Source of the DNA: a virus
DNA: 38,910 bases
Direction: 5' to 3' (one strand)
Virus record (IMG/VR): IMGVR_UViG_3300028415_000010
Coordinates: 1-38,910 of that record
The notes under the pieces were generated by a model. That model searched no databases, was not told the origin of the DNA, and saw only the letters and a program-made list of their open reading frames with translations. Below are positions 7,072-17,014 of the stretch, in pieces (positions within the stretch are counted from its first letter, which is position 1; each line of letters starts with the position of its first letter). A program made the position numbers and the translations under genes.

Positions 7072-10000
7072 CCATGATTAAGTTGTTGATTGGGTACGCC
7101 GCGTAAAACGACTTGAGAGGCATAAGGTTCATAAAGTTCCTCATGGTATTGTCGTCAGCCTTTCCTTGGGTCAGATCACCGAAGACCTGGGCACCGCTCT
7201 CTACCATCGAAAGCGCAGGGTTGGCGACCAAGGCGTCTGCCGCAGAGTTTGCGTACCGCTGTCCAATGGCCGGGTAACCAAAAGGGGTGCTGGCCTTGTT
7301 GTAAAGACTGAAGGCACCACCAAAGGATGTGGTATATCCCAGACCACCAAGGGCGATCTTATCGGTTGTCATGTGGTTCTCTTCCCACTCTTCCCGCTTG
7401 TCGTCCGACATCCCGGCCATCTTTATCTGATTCCGCCCCATGTACCAAAGAGTGCCTCCCATAACCTCACCCATAAACGTGGTATACGTTGAGAGTTGGT
7501 CCATGTTGGCCATCTTGTTACCGAGGCTTTTGTAGATACCTGACAGTAGAAGGGTCTGGAACTGGAACAGGAATTGACCAAGAGGTCTCTCCGTCCAACG
7601 GACACGTTCACCACTCAGAACTCGGAGGGTTTGGTTACTGGACATGCGGTACATCCCAGAGAGGAACTTGTCGATCAATTCCTCATCGACCTCTCCATCT
7701 GAGCGGAGCCACTTCTCGAACTTGAGGGTATTTACTGAGTCACCGAAGACACCCTTGGATGTTTCGACGGTTCCAGCCATGTGACCTGCTACCCTTTCGT
7801 AATCGACCTGGGAGAGACCCAGCTCTTCCTTGGTGAAGAATAACCTGCCATTCTTTTTGGCCTGAGCCGCGCTCTTATCCAAGGCCACAGTCCATAGGGT
7901 TCTTCTGGCGAACTGGTCGAAACCTCGCATCAGGGACACCGTCGAAACCGTTTTCATAGCCGAATGTCCAAGCCGTGCGGCAAAGGTCGTCGAACCATAG
8001 AGCCCGGTCTCTTCATAATGGTTGAAGTACATGTTGTAGTACATCTTGTCCATAGCGAAGCCTTGCTTCTCGATCTCTTTGGCCAGGGCCACCGAGTTCT
8101 CACGCAGGACAGGCACAGCTTTGAGAGTTGCCGCGACACCGCCACGGAATACGCCACCGACGAACTCAGCCATACCCGCAAGACCAGCCATACCGAGCAT
8201 TACCACGGAGTTGTATTGGAGCGTTGCTGACATAGCGGCTTTCTGCTTGGCTGTCATTCCCTTGAAGTGGGTTGGCTTGTTCCGCACGTTGTCGATCATG
8301 TCGTCAAAGCGTCCAAGCTCCTTGTTGATAACCGATTGGTCCATTTCCTCCTTGATAAGCTCATCGTTTATCTTCTGACGAGCCGCTCGAATCTTGCCGG
8401 GACCGGACAGGCCCTTGGAGGCCAGAGCAGCTTCACCAGCCATCTCTCGGGTATATTGCTCCGAGATTGCAAAGGCGTTCGTGTTCATAACATCCCGGAG
8501 CGCGATCTGTTCGCCTAACTCCGCGTCAGACCTTGCGAAGATATTGAGGTCAGCCCTCTTCTTCATCCGGTCGATGTAATCCTTCTTATTAACCTGCTTG
8601 TTGGCCTTCCTGTCTGCCAGAACCTCGAAGACTTCCTCAAGGTAATCATCCGCAGACTGACCCACAGCTTTATCTTCCTGTGCAATATCCTGGAGAACCT
8701 CCCGCATCTTCTCTTTATCCTTGAAGATATCATCGAGCGATTCCATTTTATCTCGACGGAGAGCCTTCACCATGCCACGGGCAATGAGTTCTGCCGCAGC
8801 TTTAGGAAGCGTCTCGTTTGCCTCTTGCAGTCCATTCCTGAAAGCAGAGACCAACCGTTTCTCACCCCCGGCCTTATTCAACTCCTTTTGAACGGCCACC
8901 GGCTTGTACATCCGTGGTAGGTAATTGGCGTCCAGAGACCATTCGTCAGACCCTTCAACACCATAACGCTTGGCAAGCCGTGCGCTCATAGCAACCCGCT
9001 CACGGAGAATGTCCGCAGCTTCGTCCAGAGCCGGATTACCTGACCGTTGGCCAGTTATCACGATATCGAACACCTGATCACCCATCTCTTCAGTCAGATC
9101 GTATTGCTTGTTGATCTGGTTCAGGGAGATGTTGTTATCCTTCATGTGTTGCTGCACACGCTTTGCCAGCCGGAAGTTTGTCTGCTCGATGATGCCGTTG
9201 GCCTTGCCCTGTGACAGAAGGTCCGCAGCAACCCCTTGAGGCTGATTCTTGGATCGGATGGGGTTCGAGTACAGGATATGACCGAGACCTCTCATGGTCT
9301 TACTGAGGCTCTTCTGAACGGTCCCGTACAAGTCTTGTCTGTGAATCTTACCGGCCCACGACTCACCAGCACCTTGTGTCACTCCCTCCAGATCATCCAG
9401 ATCATCATCCTGTGCCCTGACCGAAGCATGTACCTCATCACCGAAGCCGCCTTCTTCTTCAGGCTCAAACTTCCAGTAGCCATCATCTTCGACACGTTGG
9501 GTCCATTTGGAGTTACCCTCGGTAATCTTCCCCAGCTCTCGGGAGGCTTGTGACCTCAGGTCATTCGGGAGGTCTTCATCATCGGCCTGTTTCTGCAAGC
9601 TCTTCTTAATGATGTTCAACCTCTCGATTGGAGCCATCTGCTCAAATGTCCGATAGACTGCCGCTCGTGAGTTAGCATCGACCATAGTTTCCGCCGCTCG
9701 TCTCACATCTTCCTTGGATTCATCGAACTCCCGGCTGAACTTCAGGCTATTCGACTCCTGGTCCATGATCTCGTCGTATGCCTTGGCTTTCTCATCCTTG
9801 AGAATCAGCTCTGGGTTTCGTTTGACCCTGCGTTGTGCCCGTTTGTTAGCCCGCTTCTTGACCTTAGCCGTGTCGATCAGCGAGGGCGTTTCCTGGGGTT
9901 TCAGACTCAGGGGTACATTACCGGGGGTTTCCTCTGCCACATCCGCCGCATCAGCAACCACTCGTGTGTCTACGGTCTTCTCAACACGCTCCGCGCCTTT

Positions 10001-10738
10001 CCTTGCGCTTCGAGCCGTGAGTCCACCTACAGCGCCACCAAGGGGAGCTGCAAACAGGAGGGAATAACCTACCTCAACCATGGCATCCTCAGCCGTGTAG
10101 TTGTCATTGGTATAATTCTTGATCCCACCATAGATAGCCGCATCTGCTGCCGTGGTCCCGACGATCTCAGCCATAGCCATAGCACCTCGGGTTTTGTGAG
10201 CCATCTGGATACCTCTGGTCAATGCCGCTACACCAGAGCCAGCGCCCATAGTGGCCGCCGTGGTTCCTAGAAATACAGGGTCACGGGTCATGGAGAGCAT
10301 GTTCGCCAAGAAGCTGGCACCTATAGATGTGGACGCATGGGTATAAATATCCTGCTCACGTTTCAGTCGCTTCGATAGGTCACGGGCGTGTTCTTCACTC
10401 ACCGCTTCCTCATAGAAACGCTCCTGCATAGCGGGGTTCAGGTTCTCAACGAGGGGTTGTATATCTTCAGACTTGGGGTCGAAATTCTCCTGCTCTTCCC
10501 AGTCCTTACCGCCGAAATTAACGTGTGTAAATTCATCGAGGTCACTCGCTATGTTGGTGACGCTCAGGTCGGTAATAGAACCTTGGCCATACTGATTAAC
10601 CGCATCTCTATAACGATCAGCCTTCTGAGCCCCACGACGAAGAGACTCTGCGCCTGCACTCCGACCATCCGTAGGGACGAAAGGACGGGTTCCTTCAAAG
10701 GGGTTTGCCTTGGGGGTTGAATTACTGTTTGGTTCCAT
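7064..10738 (-). CDS. Internal virion protein, T7 gp16-like (large ejection protein)
   Basis: A 1224-residue virion protein at the T7 gp16 position, of similar length (T7 gp16 is 1318). It should be stored in the core under the portal and form part of the channel that crosses the cell envelope during DNA entry. Small-residue-rich hydrophobic stretches (around GASFLANMLSMTRDPVFLGT, GYSLLFAAPLGGAVGG and MLGMAGLAGMAEFVGGVF) fit membrane insertion. I see no lytic transglycosylase motif at the N-terminus, unlike T7 gp16. GAGGTGACAG sits directly before the ATG. Assignment is by position, size and composition more than by a diagnostic motif. Confidence 0.82.
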   Translation of the reverse strand: MEPNSNSTPKANPFEGTRPFVPTDGRSAGAESLRRGAQKADRYRDAVNQYGQGSITDLSVTNIASDLDEFTHVNFGGKDWEEQENFDPKSEDIQPLVENLNPAMQERFYEEAVSEEHARDLSKRLKREQDIYTHASTSIGASFLANMLSMTRDPVFLGTTAATMGAGSGVAALTRGIQMAHKTRGAMAMAEIVGTTAADAAIYGGIKNYTNDNYTAEDAMVEVGYSLLFAAPLGGAVGGLTARSARKGAERVEKTVDTRVVADAADVAEETPGNVPLSLKPQETPSLIDTAKVKKRANKRAQRRVKRNPELILKDEKAKAYDEIMDQESNSLKFSREFDESKEDVRRAAETMVDANSRAAVYRTFEQMAPIERLNIIKKSLQKQADDEDLPNDLRSQASRELGKITEGNSKWTQRVEDDGYWKFEPEEEGGFGDEVHASVRAQDDDLDDLEGVTQGAGESWAGKIHRQDLYGTVQKSLSKTMRGLGHILYSNPIRSKNQPQGVAADLLSQGKANGIIEQTNFRLAKRVQQHMKDNNISLNQINKQYDLTEEMGDQVFDIVITGQRSGNPALDEAADILRERVAMSARLAKRYGVEGSDEWSLDANYLPRMYKPVAVQKELNKAGGEKRLVSAFRNGLQEANETLPKAAAELIARGMVKALRRDKMESLDDIFKDKEKMREVLQDIAQEDKAVGQSADDYLEEVFEVLADRKANKQVNKKDYIDRMKKRADLNIFARSDAELGEQIALRDVMNTNAFAISEQYTREMAGEAALASKGLSGPGKIRAARQKINDELIKEEMDQSVINKELGRFDDMIDNVRNKPTHFKGMTAKQKAAMSATLQYNSVVMLGMAGLAGMAEFVGGVFRGGVAATLKAVPVLRENSVALAKEIEKQGFAMDKMYYNMYFNHYEETGLYGSTTFAARLGHSAMKTVSTVSLMRGFDQFARRTLWTVALDKSAAQAKKNGRLFFTKEELGLSQVDYERVAGHMAGTVETSKGVFGDSVNTLKFEKWLRSDGEVDEELIDKFLSGMYRMSSNQTLRVLSGERVRWTERPLGQFLFQFQTLLLSGIYKSLGNKMANMDQLSTYTTFMGEVMGGTLWYMGRNQIKMAGMSDDKREEWEENHMTTDKIALGGLGYTTSFGGAFSLYNKASTPFGYPAIGQRYANSAADALVANPALSMVESGAQVFGDLTQGKADDNTMRNFMNLMPLKSFYAAYPINNLIMDE

Positions 10739-10755
10739 CTGTCACCTCTGAGAGA

Positions 10756-10780
10756 TGGGACTCCAAGTGATGAAGTCCCA
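10756..10780 (-). other. Intergenic hairpin between internal virion genes
   Basis: TGGGACT and AGTCCCA form a 7-bp stem around an 11-nt loop in the late transcript, 18 nt before the gp16-like ATG. No T-run follows. A second hairpin using the same GGGACT/AGTCCC arms lies at 13468-13490. Both could be RNase III processing or stability structures. Confidence 0.6.
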
Positions 10781-10785
10781 CCGTT

Positions 10786-12891
10786 TTAATATGGTGTGGG
10801 TTTCTTGATCGATCTATCTTCTTCAGGCAGTTCACGTAGTACCTGTAGGACTTGGCTTGGATGAACCTGGGGAGCCAACGCAAAGCCGTTCTTGTGTTTA
10901 ATCTGAATGGCACCGGGTATCTCTGGATGTGAGGTAATCTGAATGGTTCCATCGCCATTAAATGCGTCATCGAGGTTATCTATCTCGAAGTCCATACTGG
11001 GGTTTGTGTCCTCAAACTGACGTTCCCACTCCGGTAACATCCTCTCCACAAAGTTTCTCATCACACCGTAAGGCTCTTTGTCCTTATCCACCCGACCGTT
11101 CTCATTGGTCCAGGCACCGAAGTCTTCCGCAGATCGAATCTCACGTTTGAATGAGTCGAGGAAAGCCTTACCGTTACGTCCCTTGAGTGTGAAGCTGTCA
11201 CCAAACCATTGGGATTCTTCCGTGGTGTTGTAATCCGCAGATAGACTTTCGACCGTAGCTGTGAACGCGGCATCCATCGGCGCACTCTTCATGGTCTGTA
11301 GCCTTTCTTTCAGCTCTGGCATGTACTCGGTGCCATACCTATTCTCATAGTCAGACATGAGGGTTTGGTACTTCTCACGGTCCTGCCAGGAGGTATGTTC
11401 AGCCGAAGGTCCAGACTTGCGGTTCTCAACATGGTTCTTCCATCCCATCTGCCATGAACCACCATAAGCCTCCCTCAGAAGGTCCATCGAACGGAGGCGA
11501 CCACGGGTCTCAGCATTGCGATCACCGGGGAAGTAGGTCTTCAAGGCTTCCGTCATGCTTCCACCGAAGGCACTGGCCACTTGATCGAGCGCCTGCCCAT
11601 ACTGAGTGATCTTCTCAGGGTCGAACTCTCCGTCTGGGTTCTTCACGATATTCGCAAAGTCCGTCATCTGAGTCTGAACTTCCAACGGAACATACTTGAG
11701 GTTCTTCTGATGCTGTTGGTAGGCCATTTGATACTGCTTGGCTTTCTCCGGGTTATCGAAGGTTCCATCCTCATTCATATTCGACCTGAGTCTTGCCAAC
11801 TTTTGGCCAGACTTCTGGTAAGCCCCGTCGATCAACATGCGTTTGGCCTGTTCACCAACTTTATCGGTTAGACCATTACGATCTACAAGACCATCCACCA
11901 AGATATTCAAGCCTTCCTTCGTCTCGGGTCTCTTATCCTTCAGAAGTGAGAATATGACGTTCCTACCAGAGGCTTCCCGTTGACCAGACATGAGCCAGTC
12001 GTGGTGTGCTTCCTTCTGTTGTGCTGATTGGAATAGACCCTCTTCATCCATCATGTTGACGGTACTCCGGGCCTGTCCCTCGGTCAGCTCCGGGTCATTG
12101 TGAAGTTCGTAACTGAGGTCCATGTATTCCATCCGGGCCTGCTCCAAGCGTTCTTCCTCAATGCCTTCCGTGGCTGTGGTCAACTGGATACCAGCTTGTG
12201 ACCGGAAGCCTTCGTCAAACTTCACGTTATCCACAAGGTCTTTTGCCTTATCGTACTGACCTGCTTGGTTGTACTGTTGGGCCAGGCCGACGAGAACCTC
12301 CTGTATCTCTTCAGGCCGTTTCTTATAGAGACCCTTCTGGTTGATCCCGTCTTGATACGCCTGATTGATGAAAGCACCGCGTTCACCGGGCTTGGCTTCT
12401 GCCATACCTGAGGTCAGATACTCCACGAACTGACGACCACGTTGCTGCTCTTCGTAGACCGTTTGTTTTTCCGTGGCATACCCGCTCATCTCAGATAAGA
12501 AATTCTTCTGGTACTTCTCTCGGTTATCGGTATCACCGTAACCACTGAAGAGAGCCCCGAACTCTTCCATTTGCTGGACCTCACCCACCACCGTCTCTGC
12601 CGGGAGTCCTTCAAGGTTCTGTTCTTCAAGTTTCTTTTTGATCGCCGGGACGTACTTCGCCTTATTCCTTTGGTATTGGTGGCGGTCGGCCATGTCTATC
12701 TCTTCCTGCTCTCGAACCTTCGTCCGAGCATACTGACCTGCCATCTGGTTTACCGCCCCAGCGGCCCTCTGGAAGTCCTGCTGCACGGATGTACCGGAGG
12801 CTGATGAACTCTGAGAGGGAGCTGAGGCGACACGGCGGGGGGAGGGCGAAAAGATGCGGCTATTGGGTTGCCTGATGTCGCCTCTTGCCAT
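10786..12891 (-). CDS. Internal virion protein, T7 gp15-like
   Basis: A 701-residue, strongly helical protein, close to T7 gp15 (747 residues). It begins MARGDIRQPNSRIF, followed by a Ser/Ala-rich linker and a region rich in Gln, Glu, Lys and Arg with no membrane segment. In T7, gp15 joins gp16 to build the periplasmic part of the ejection channel. The ATG shares its first base with the stop of the gp14-like gene (TAATG), so the two are translationally coupled. Assigned by position, length and composition; no catalytic motif is expected. Confidence 0.85.
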   Translation of the reverse strand: MARGDIRQPNSRIFSPSPRRVASAPSQSSSASGTSVQQDFQRAAGAVNQMAGQYARTKVREQEEIDMADRHQYQRNKAKYVPAIKKKLEEQNLEGLPAETVVGEVQQMEEFGALFSGYGDTDNREKYQKNFLSEMSGYATEKQTVYEEQQRGRQFVEYLTSGMAEAKPGERGAFINQAYQDGINQKGLYKKRPEEIQEVLVGLAQQYNQAGQYDKAKDLVDNVKFDEGFRSQAGIQLTTATEGIEEERLEQARMEYMDLSYELHNDPELTEGQARSTVNMMDEEGLFQSAQQKEAHHDWLMSGQREASGRNVIFSLLKDKRPETKEGLNILVDGLVDRNGLTDKVGEQAKRMLIDGAYQKSGQKLARLRSNMNEDGTFDNPEKAKQYQMAYQQHQKNLKYVPLEVQTQMTDFANIVKNPDGEFDPEKITQYGQALDQVASAFGGSMTEALKTYFPGDRNAETRGRLRSMDLLREAYGGSWQMGWKNHVENRKSGPSAEHTSWQDREKYQTLMSDYENRYGTEYMPELKERLQTMKSAPMDAAFTATVESLSADYNTTEESQWFGDSFTLKGRNGKAFLDSFKREIRSAEDFGAWTNENGRVDKDKEPYGVMRNFVERMLPEWERQFEDTNPSMDFEIDNLDDAFNGDGTIQITSHPEIPGAIQIKHKNGFALAPQVHPSQVLQVLRELPEEDRSIKKPTPY

Positions 12892-13445
12892 TATATGACT
12901 CCTTTACTTCCTGAACCGTTGCTTTGTCCTATCTTCAGGCTTGAACCGATTGAGGCACCTGTTGCCGCACCTTGAATACCAGAGGAGACGACTGAAGCCC
13001 AACTGAACTCAGGACTCTGCCACTGTGATTCGATCCGACTGTCCAAGGCTTTCTGAGACGCTTTGGTCTCCATCTCGTAGGCAGCACGGCTGTTATCAAG
13101 ATCGCGTCCCAAGGTTGCCAGAGCTTTCGCAGCCTGTTCTTGGAAGCGTTGGGATAGGTTATTGATGGAGCGCCCGGTTAAACCTGAGGCTCCACCTCGG
13201 GCTCTGGCTTCTCCCTGTTTTTCGAGGGATTGAAGCTTGATGCTCCGTTTCTGTTGGTTGATTTGGTCTTCGGTCTGGGCCTGACGGATGTTCCGTGAGC
13301 GGTTCTCGTAGGTTGTATTGAGAACCTCAGCGTCCCACATCGCGGCGTTGTACTCGTTGGCCTGCTCAATGGCTTTGGATTGTCCGTAGGCGTCCAGACC
13401 CATCTGAAGGCCTCCCATTACGAAGGCCCCAGCGACTGCTGCCAT
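12891..13445 (-). CDS. Internal virion protein, T7 gp14-like
   Basis: A 184-residue protein (T7 gp14 is 196). A hydrophobic, Gly/Ala-rich N-terminus (MAAVAGAFVMGGLQMGLDAYGQ) is followed by a helical middle with many Gln, Arg and Ala, and a Gly/Ser-rich C-terminal stretch GIQGAATGASIGSSL. In T7, gp14 is ejected first and forms the outer-membrane part of the entry channel. AAGGAG stands eight bases before the ATG. It heads the gp14-gp15-gp16 block. Confidence 0.87.
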   Translation of the reverse strand: MAAVAGAFVMGGLQMGLDAYGQSKAIEQANEYNAAMWDAEVLNTTYENRSRNIRQAQTEDQINQQKRSIKLQSLEKQGEARARGGASGLTGRSINNLSQRFQEQAAKALATLGRDLDNSRAAYEMETKASQKALDSRIESQWQSPEFSWASVVSSGIQGAATGASIGSSLKIGQSNGSGSKGVI

Positions 13446-13467
13446 AGGTCACACTCCTTGTGGTTGT

Positions 13468-13490
13468 GGGACTAACCTTAGGTCAGTCCC
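13468..13490 (-). other. Strong intergenic hairpin upstream of gp14-like gene
   Basis: GGGACTGACC and GGTTAGTCCC form a 10-bp stem (one G-U pair) closed by a TAA loop in minus-strand RNA, between the gp12-like stop and the gp14-like ribosome binding site. No T-run follows, so it is more likely an RNA processing or stability element than a terminator. Confidence 0.7.
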
Positions 13491-13500
13491 GAGGTTGAGA

Positions 13501-16293
13501 CTAGATGCGACGGCTTCTCTGATTGAAGAAACCTTCCCATGTGGCGGATTGGAACTTGAAGCCGAAGACCTCGTGGTTCCTGATACGAACTTTAACGGCG
13601 CCGGAACGACCCATTATTGGCGCTGAGTACCGGCCTGAGGTGACTGGCACCTTGCCAATCAGGTTGTCCAAACGACCGAGAACACGGCCTTGGAACAACC
13701 GTGTCCGGGTTTCCCGAGCCAATGTCTCCACCTCAAAGATGAAGTTCGTCGTGTCGTAATACTGGATGTTTAACCGCTTGAGCTGTAATCGACCACTGGA
13801 GTAGGCCGTGCCGTCCCTGTCTCGAACTTGGAATGGCGAGAACTCGTAGAGTACGTTTATTGGGTAGCCCTTATAGAAGCGCCCGTCGATGGTCTTGGTG
13901 ACCTCACCAGGTTTTAGGTCCGCTGGTAAATACTCCGTGTCTCGATACTCATAACTGTCGAGAAAGACCGGGTGACCATGGAATTGCTCCAGTTCGTCAT
14001 AAGCCAACTCAATGGTCTCAAGGAAGGTCTCGTTTATAGGTTTCCCATCCCCTTCCTCATCTATCTGCCTTTCGATAAGGAATGAGAGCTGAGTGTTGTT
14101 GACCGATAGATCAACCACGTTTCCCGAGAATTCCCACTTGGACCATGCGGATTGCACTCGCTCATTATTCTTATCGAAGTAGTTGTAGACATACACCGTG
14201 CTTGAATGTGGACCAACCTGCGGGTCAGACGTAAGGAGGAACAGCGCATTGATGGCTGTATTGCCCACCATCTTCAGGACATTCCCTTCGATGTACTCTG
14301 GGACATGAGCGGTCACATCCTCAGTATTAAACTGGTAACCATCACCAACTGCGAAGAACTCTTTGACTGCTTTGTGTTTACCGCGCTTGGCCACAAAGTA
14401 GACCCTGTTGCCAATGGCTTGGGGTTCAATCGAAAGATCAGCTTCATCAGCGGTTGCCATACGAGCCATGATGGAGCCAGCCGTGAATACTTCGTCCTGC
14501 TGAAGGACGTACTGCTTTCGGTCAGTCCAGAGAATCAAGGCACCTGCACCGGGCGTCATGTGCCTGATGTTGACCACATCGTTGGTATCGAGAGACACTT
14601 CAATGGCATCGCTGTCTACGGTCGTGGCCACGGTTGTGGGAAACAGGTTGAAGAACTGGTTGACCTCAGAGATCGTCAAAGTATCGCCACTGGCCATTAC
14701 TAGACGGTTTTGGTGTAGGCCTATGGCAGTGATACCTCGGGGACTGATCACAGTCGCGTCTTCCATGTTCTGCTCAGACATAAACGAGGGGAAGGGCGCT
14801 GAGTCATTATCACCAACACCACGGGGTTCCCATGGGGCCGTTGTAAGCTCGAAGTATATACCCAGGGCGTTATCGGTGGTCACTCGCCCTATGTCCTGCC
14901 TACGGTTAAGCAGCAGGGGCATGGTCTTTAGGTCAAACCTGTTTTCAGTTGCGAGACCAACGGCCTCTGTCCAGATGCCTTGAGACCCATCCGAGCGGTC
15001 AAACTCCAGCCAGTAACCATTGGCTTCATCTCCACCAATGTCGCCACGTACCTGAACCTTGTAACCATCGGGCACGTTGGCACCCGGTAAGTCCTGCTCA
15101 GACATTATGTTTCTCTTGAAGGCTATTAAAGCAGAGCCACCCAAGGAGTCGTTTGCTTCGAGCGTGAAGTCTTCTGAAGAGGACACATGGACCACGTTTC
15201 CCTCAGCTACGGCGATGATGCCTGTCTCATTGATAACCTCTTGGGCAAGACTCGCAGCAATCGACTCGGTGCGTAGACCATCTCTTGCACCATCAGCGGT
15301 AGTTTCAGGGGTCTTCACGTTATACAGAGTATCGTTGATCGTGACGTTATAGTTCACGGCGTAGTCCGCTTGGCGAACCCAGAGTAATGCCTCAAAGTTA
15401 GGACGCCCGGTTACACCTGTGGTGACCTGAAACTTTTCTGAGGATACAGCCATCGTCTTCGGATACCACTTGCCATTACTACTATAACCCTCCCAGTTAA
15501 TACTAAGCTGTGAACTCTCGGAAACTTCGATGGCTTGGCCAGGCGCAACCGTAATAAATACCTCTGAGCCTTTAACACCCGCGTCGAAACCCGCAAAGTC
15601 TTCGGATAAACGAACAGCTAGACGGGAAGCAATGGATGCGGGCGAATCCCTGAAGTCAAACTGGTAGGTTTTACCGTTGATGGTGTATCTGTAGTAACTG
15701 TAACTTCCTTGCGCTAGAAACAAATCATATTTGCCAATGCTCCGATAATTATTACTACGAATGGACAACGTGTACTGCCGATACTCCGTGACCGTAGGCT
15801 CGGCATCGTCATCACTGTCCCCAATCACTCGCCGGGTCGGGAACGTGCGATTCAGGATAAGCACACTGTCCTTAATTGGTAGGAGCTGGAAGGCCTCTCT
15901 ATGTGTCCAATTACCCACAGGGTTGAGATAAGGAACGTCCTTCAGTGAGCCACCAGTTATATCCAACTGCTTCTCAAGCTCTTGGCTAATGTCTACGGGA
16001 TACTCGGTCCCGGCATCACCATCGTAAACCTTGAGCTTCTGACCACCGTCATCATTTAGGACGACCCGATAATGCTCCCGGACATCCCTGTGATAATCCA
16101 TGATGTAGGCTTGATCTGCGGAGATACCTGAGGGGCCATTCAACTTGGTCGATGGGCGGGGGGATAGCCCTGTGACAAGGGAGTTCCAGCAGTTGATCTG
16201 TTCCTCACACTGGGTCGGTAACCTCAGGGCTGGGGCTTGTTGAGAGACTCCACCTACCAAGTTGGTTATTTCCTGAGATACGAGTTGTCCCAT
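13501..16293 (-). CDS. Tail tubular protein B (T7 gp12-like nozzle)
   Basis: A 930-residue tail nozzle protein, longer than T7 gp12 (794). The N-terminal signature NLVGGVSQQAPALRLPTQCEEQ followed by GLSPRPST is diagnostic for the family. The rest is predicted beta-rich, with further family-like segments such as AIGLHQNRLVMASGDTLTIS. Six copies would close the tail tip and hold the fibres. The ATG shares a base with the stop of the gp11-like gene (TAATG), with AGGAGG nine bases upstream. The extra 130 or so residues probably reflect a larger peripheral domain. Confidence 0.96.
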   Translation of the reverse strand: MGQLVSQEITNLVGGVSQQAPALRLPTQCEEQINCWNSLVTGLSPRPSTKLNGPSGISADQAYIMDYHRDVREHYRVVLNDDGGQKLKVYDGDAGTEYPVDISQELEKQLDITGGSLKDVPYLNPVGNWTHREAFQLLPIKDSVLILNRTFPTRRVIGDSDDDAEPTVTEYRQYTLSIRSNNYRSIGKYDLFLAQGSYSYYRYTINGKTYQFDFRDSPASIASRLAVRLSEDFAGFDAGVKGSEVFITVAPGQAIEVSESSQLSINWEGYSSNGKWYPKTMAVSSEKFQVTTGVTGRPNFEALLWVRQADYAVNYNVTINDTLYNVKTPETTADGARDGLRTESIAASLAQEVINETGIIAVAEGNVVHVSSSEDFTLEANDSLGGSALIAFKRNIMSEQDLPGANVPDGYKVQVRGDIGGDEANGYWLEFDRSDGSQGIWTEAVGLATENRFDLKTMPLLLNRRQDIGRVTTDNALGIYFELTTAPWEPRGVGDNDSAPFPSFMSEQNMEDATVISPRGITAIGLHQNRLVMASGDTLTISEVNQFFNLFPTTVATTVDSDAIEVSLDTNDVVNIRHMTPGAGALILWTDRKQYVLQQDEVFTAGSIMARMATADEADLSIEPQAIGNRVYFVAKRGKHKAVKEFFAVGDGYQFNTEDVTAHVPEYIEGNVLKMVGNTAINALFLLTSDPQVGPHSSTVYVYNYFDKNNERVQSAWSKWEFSGNVVDLSVNNTQLSFLIERQIDEEGDGKPINETFLETIELAYDELEQFHGHPVFLDSYEYRDTEYLPADLKPGEVTKTIDGRFYKGYPINVLYEFSPFQVRDRDGTAYSSGRLQLKRLNIQYYDTTNFIFEVETLARETRTRLFQGRVLGRLDNLIGKVPVTSGRYSAPIMGRSGAVKVRIRNHEVFGFKFQSATWEGFFNQRSRRI

Positions 16294-16922
16294 TAGTGAA
16301 GACCTCCTGTTAGTGCCCGAGAAGTTGGGTCAATAAGCCCACCGTCCGTGTGTTGCTTCGAGGAGCTTCGGTAGTTATCCCGAGCTATCCCTGGGTTATT
16401 CATCAGACTGTAATTACCAGCCTCCAGTTCTTCAGCCTCCAGATGAGCAAGGGCTTCCTGCTCGTCCCGCAAGTGGTAACGCGCCAGCGCATCTGACCCG
16501 AGGAAGTCATTCTGGAATATCCGGGAGGCTTTGACCACGATGTAGATTTTGACTGATTCAGGGAGTTCGTCCCAGTCGAGACCCACCACGAGCGTTGCTT
16601 TGATAGTTCCCCCCATCTGATATGTCCGATTGATCACATCATAGAGTTTACGACCTCGGGCCTGGAACTGTTGACTTCCTGTGTCCAGCTTCAAGGTATT
16701 CCGTGGGAGCTGAATCTCCTTCTTATTGTTGGGAATCAATTTGGCGTTTGGGGTTGTGTTGAAGTACCAGCCGAGCCGTTGGATGTCCCGTGAGCTTCTC
16801 TCCAGTTGGAGTTGAGCCAGTCGTGATTCGGAGAGGCCTGTTCCTACGGAGTTTACCGGGGCTTCACCGATGGAGGCCAATACCTCGTTCACAGCGTCTA
16901 GTTCAGTCATTGGGCCTAGCAT
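16293..16922 (-). CDS. Tail tubular protein A (T7 gp11-like gatekeeper)
   Basis: A 209-residue adaptor (T7 gp11 is 196) between portal and nozzle. The start MLGPMTELDAVNEVLASIGEAPVNS and the later NTTPNAKLIPNNKKEIQLP resemble the family. A perfect AGGAGG five bases before the ATG at 16922 supports this start over the in-frame ATG four codons later. Its stop overlaps the gp12-like start, so the two tail genes are coupled. A terminator precedes the gene, as in T7 between genes 10 and 11. Confidence 0.95.
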   Translation of the reverse strand: MLGPMTELDAVNEVLASIGEAPVNSVGTGLSESRLAQLQLERSSRDIQRLGWYFNTTPNAKLIPNNKKEIQLPRNTLKLDTGSQQFQARGRKLYDVINRTYQMGGTIKATLVVGLDWDELPESVKIYIVVKASRIFQNDFLGSDALARYHLRDEQEALAHLEAEELEAGNYSLMNNPGIARDNYRSSSKQHTDGGLIDPTSRALTGGLH

Positions 16923-16944
16923 TCTGACCTCCTTTGTGATAATG

Positions 16945-16977
16945 GAAAAAATAGGCCACCACCCGGAGGTGATGACC
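16945..16977 (-). terminator. Terminator after the capsid gene (T7 Tphi-like)
   Basis: Minus-strand RNA forms a 10-bp stem GGTCATCACC/GGTGGTGGCC (two G-U pairs) with a TCCG loop, followed by TATTTTTTCC. It lies 38 nt past the capsid stop and just before the gp11-like ribosome binding site. T7 has its class III terminator Tphi at the same place, where partial read-through lowers tail protein expression relative to capsid. Confidence 0.9.
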
Positions 16978-17014
16978 TTAAGATGACCTAAGCATTAGCT
17001 CGGGTCTTTACGCC

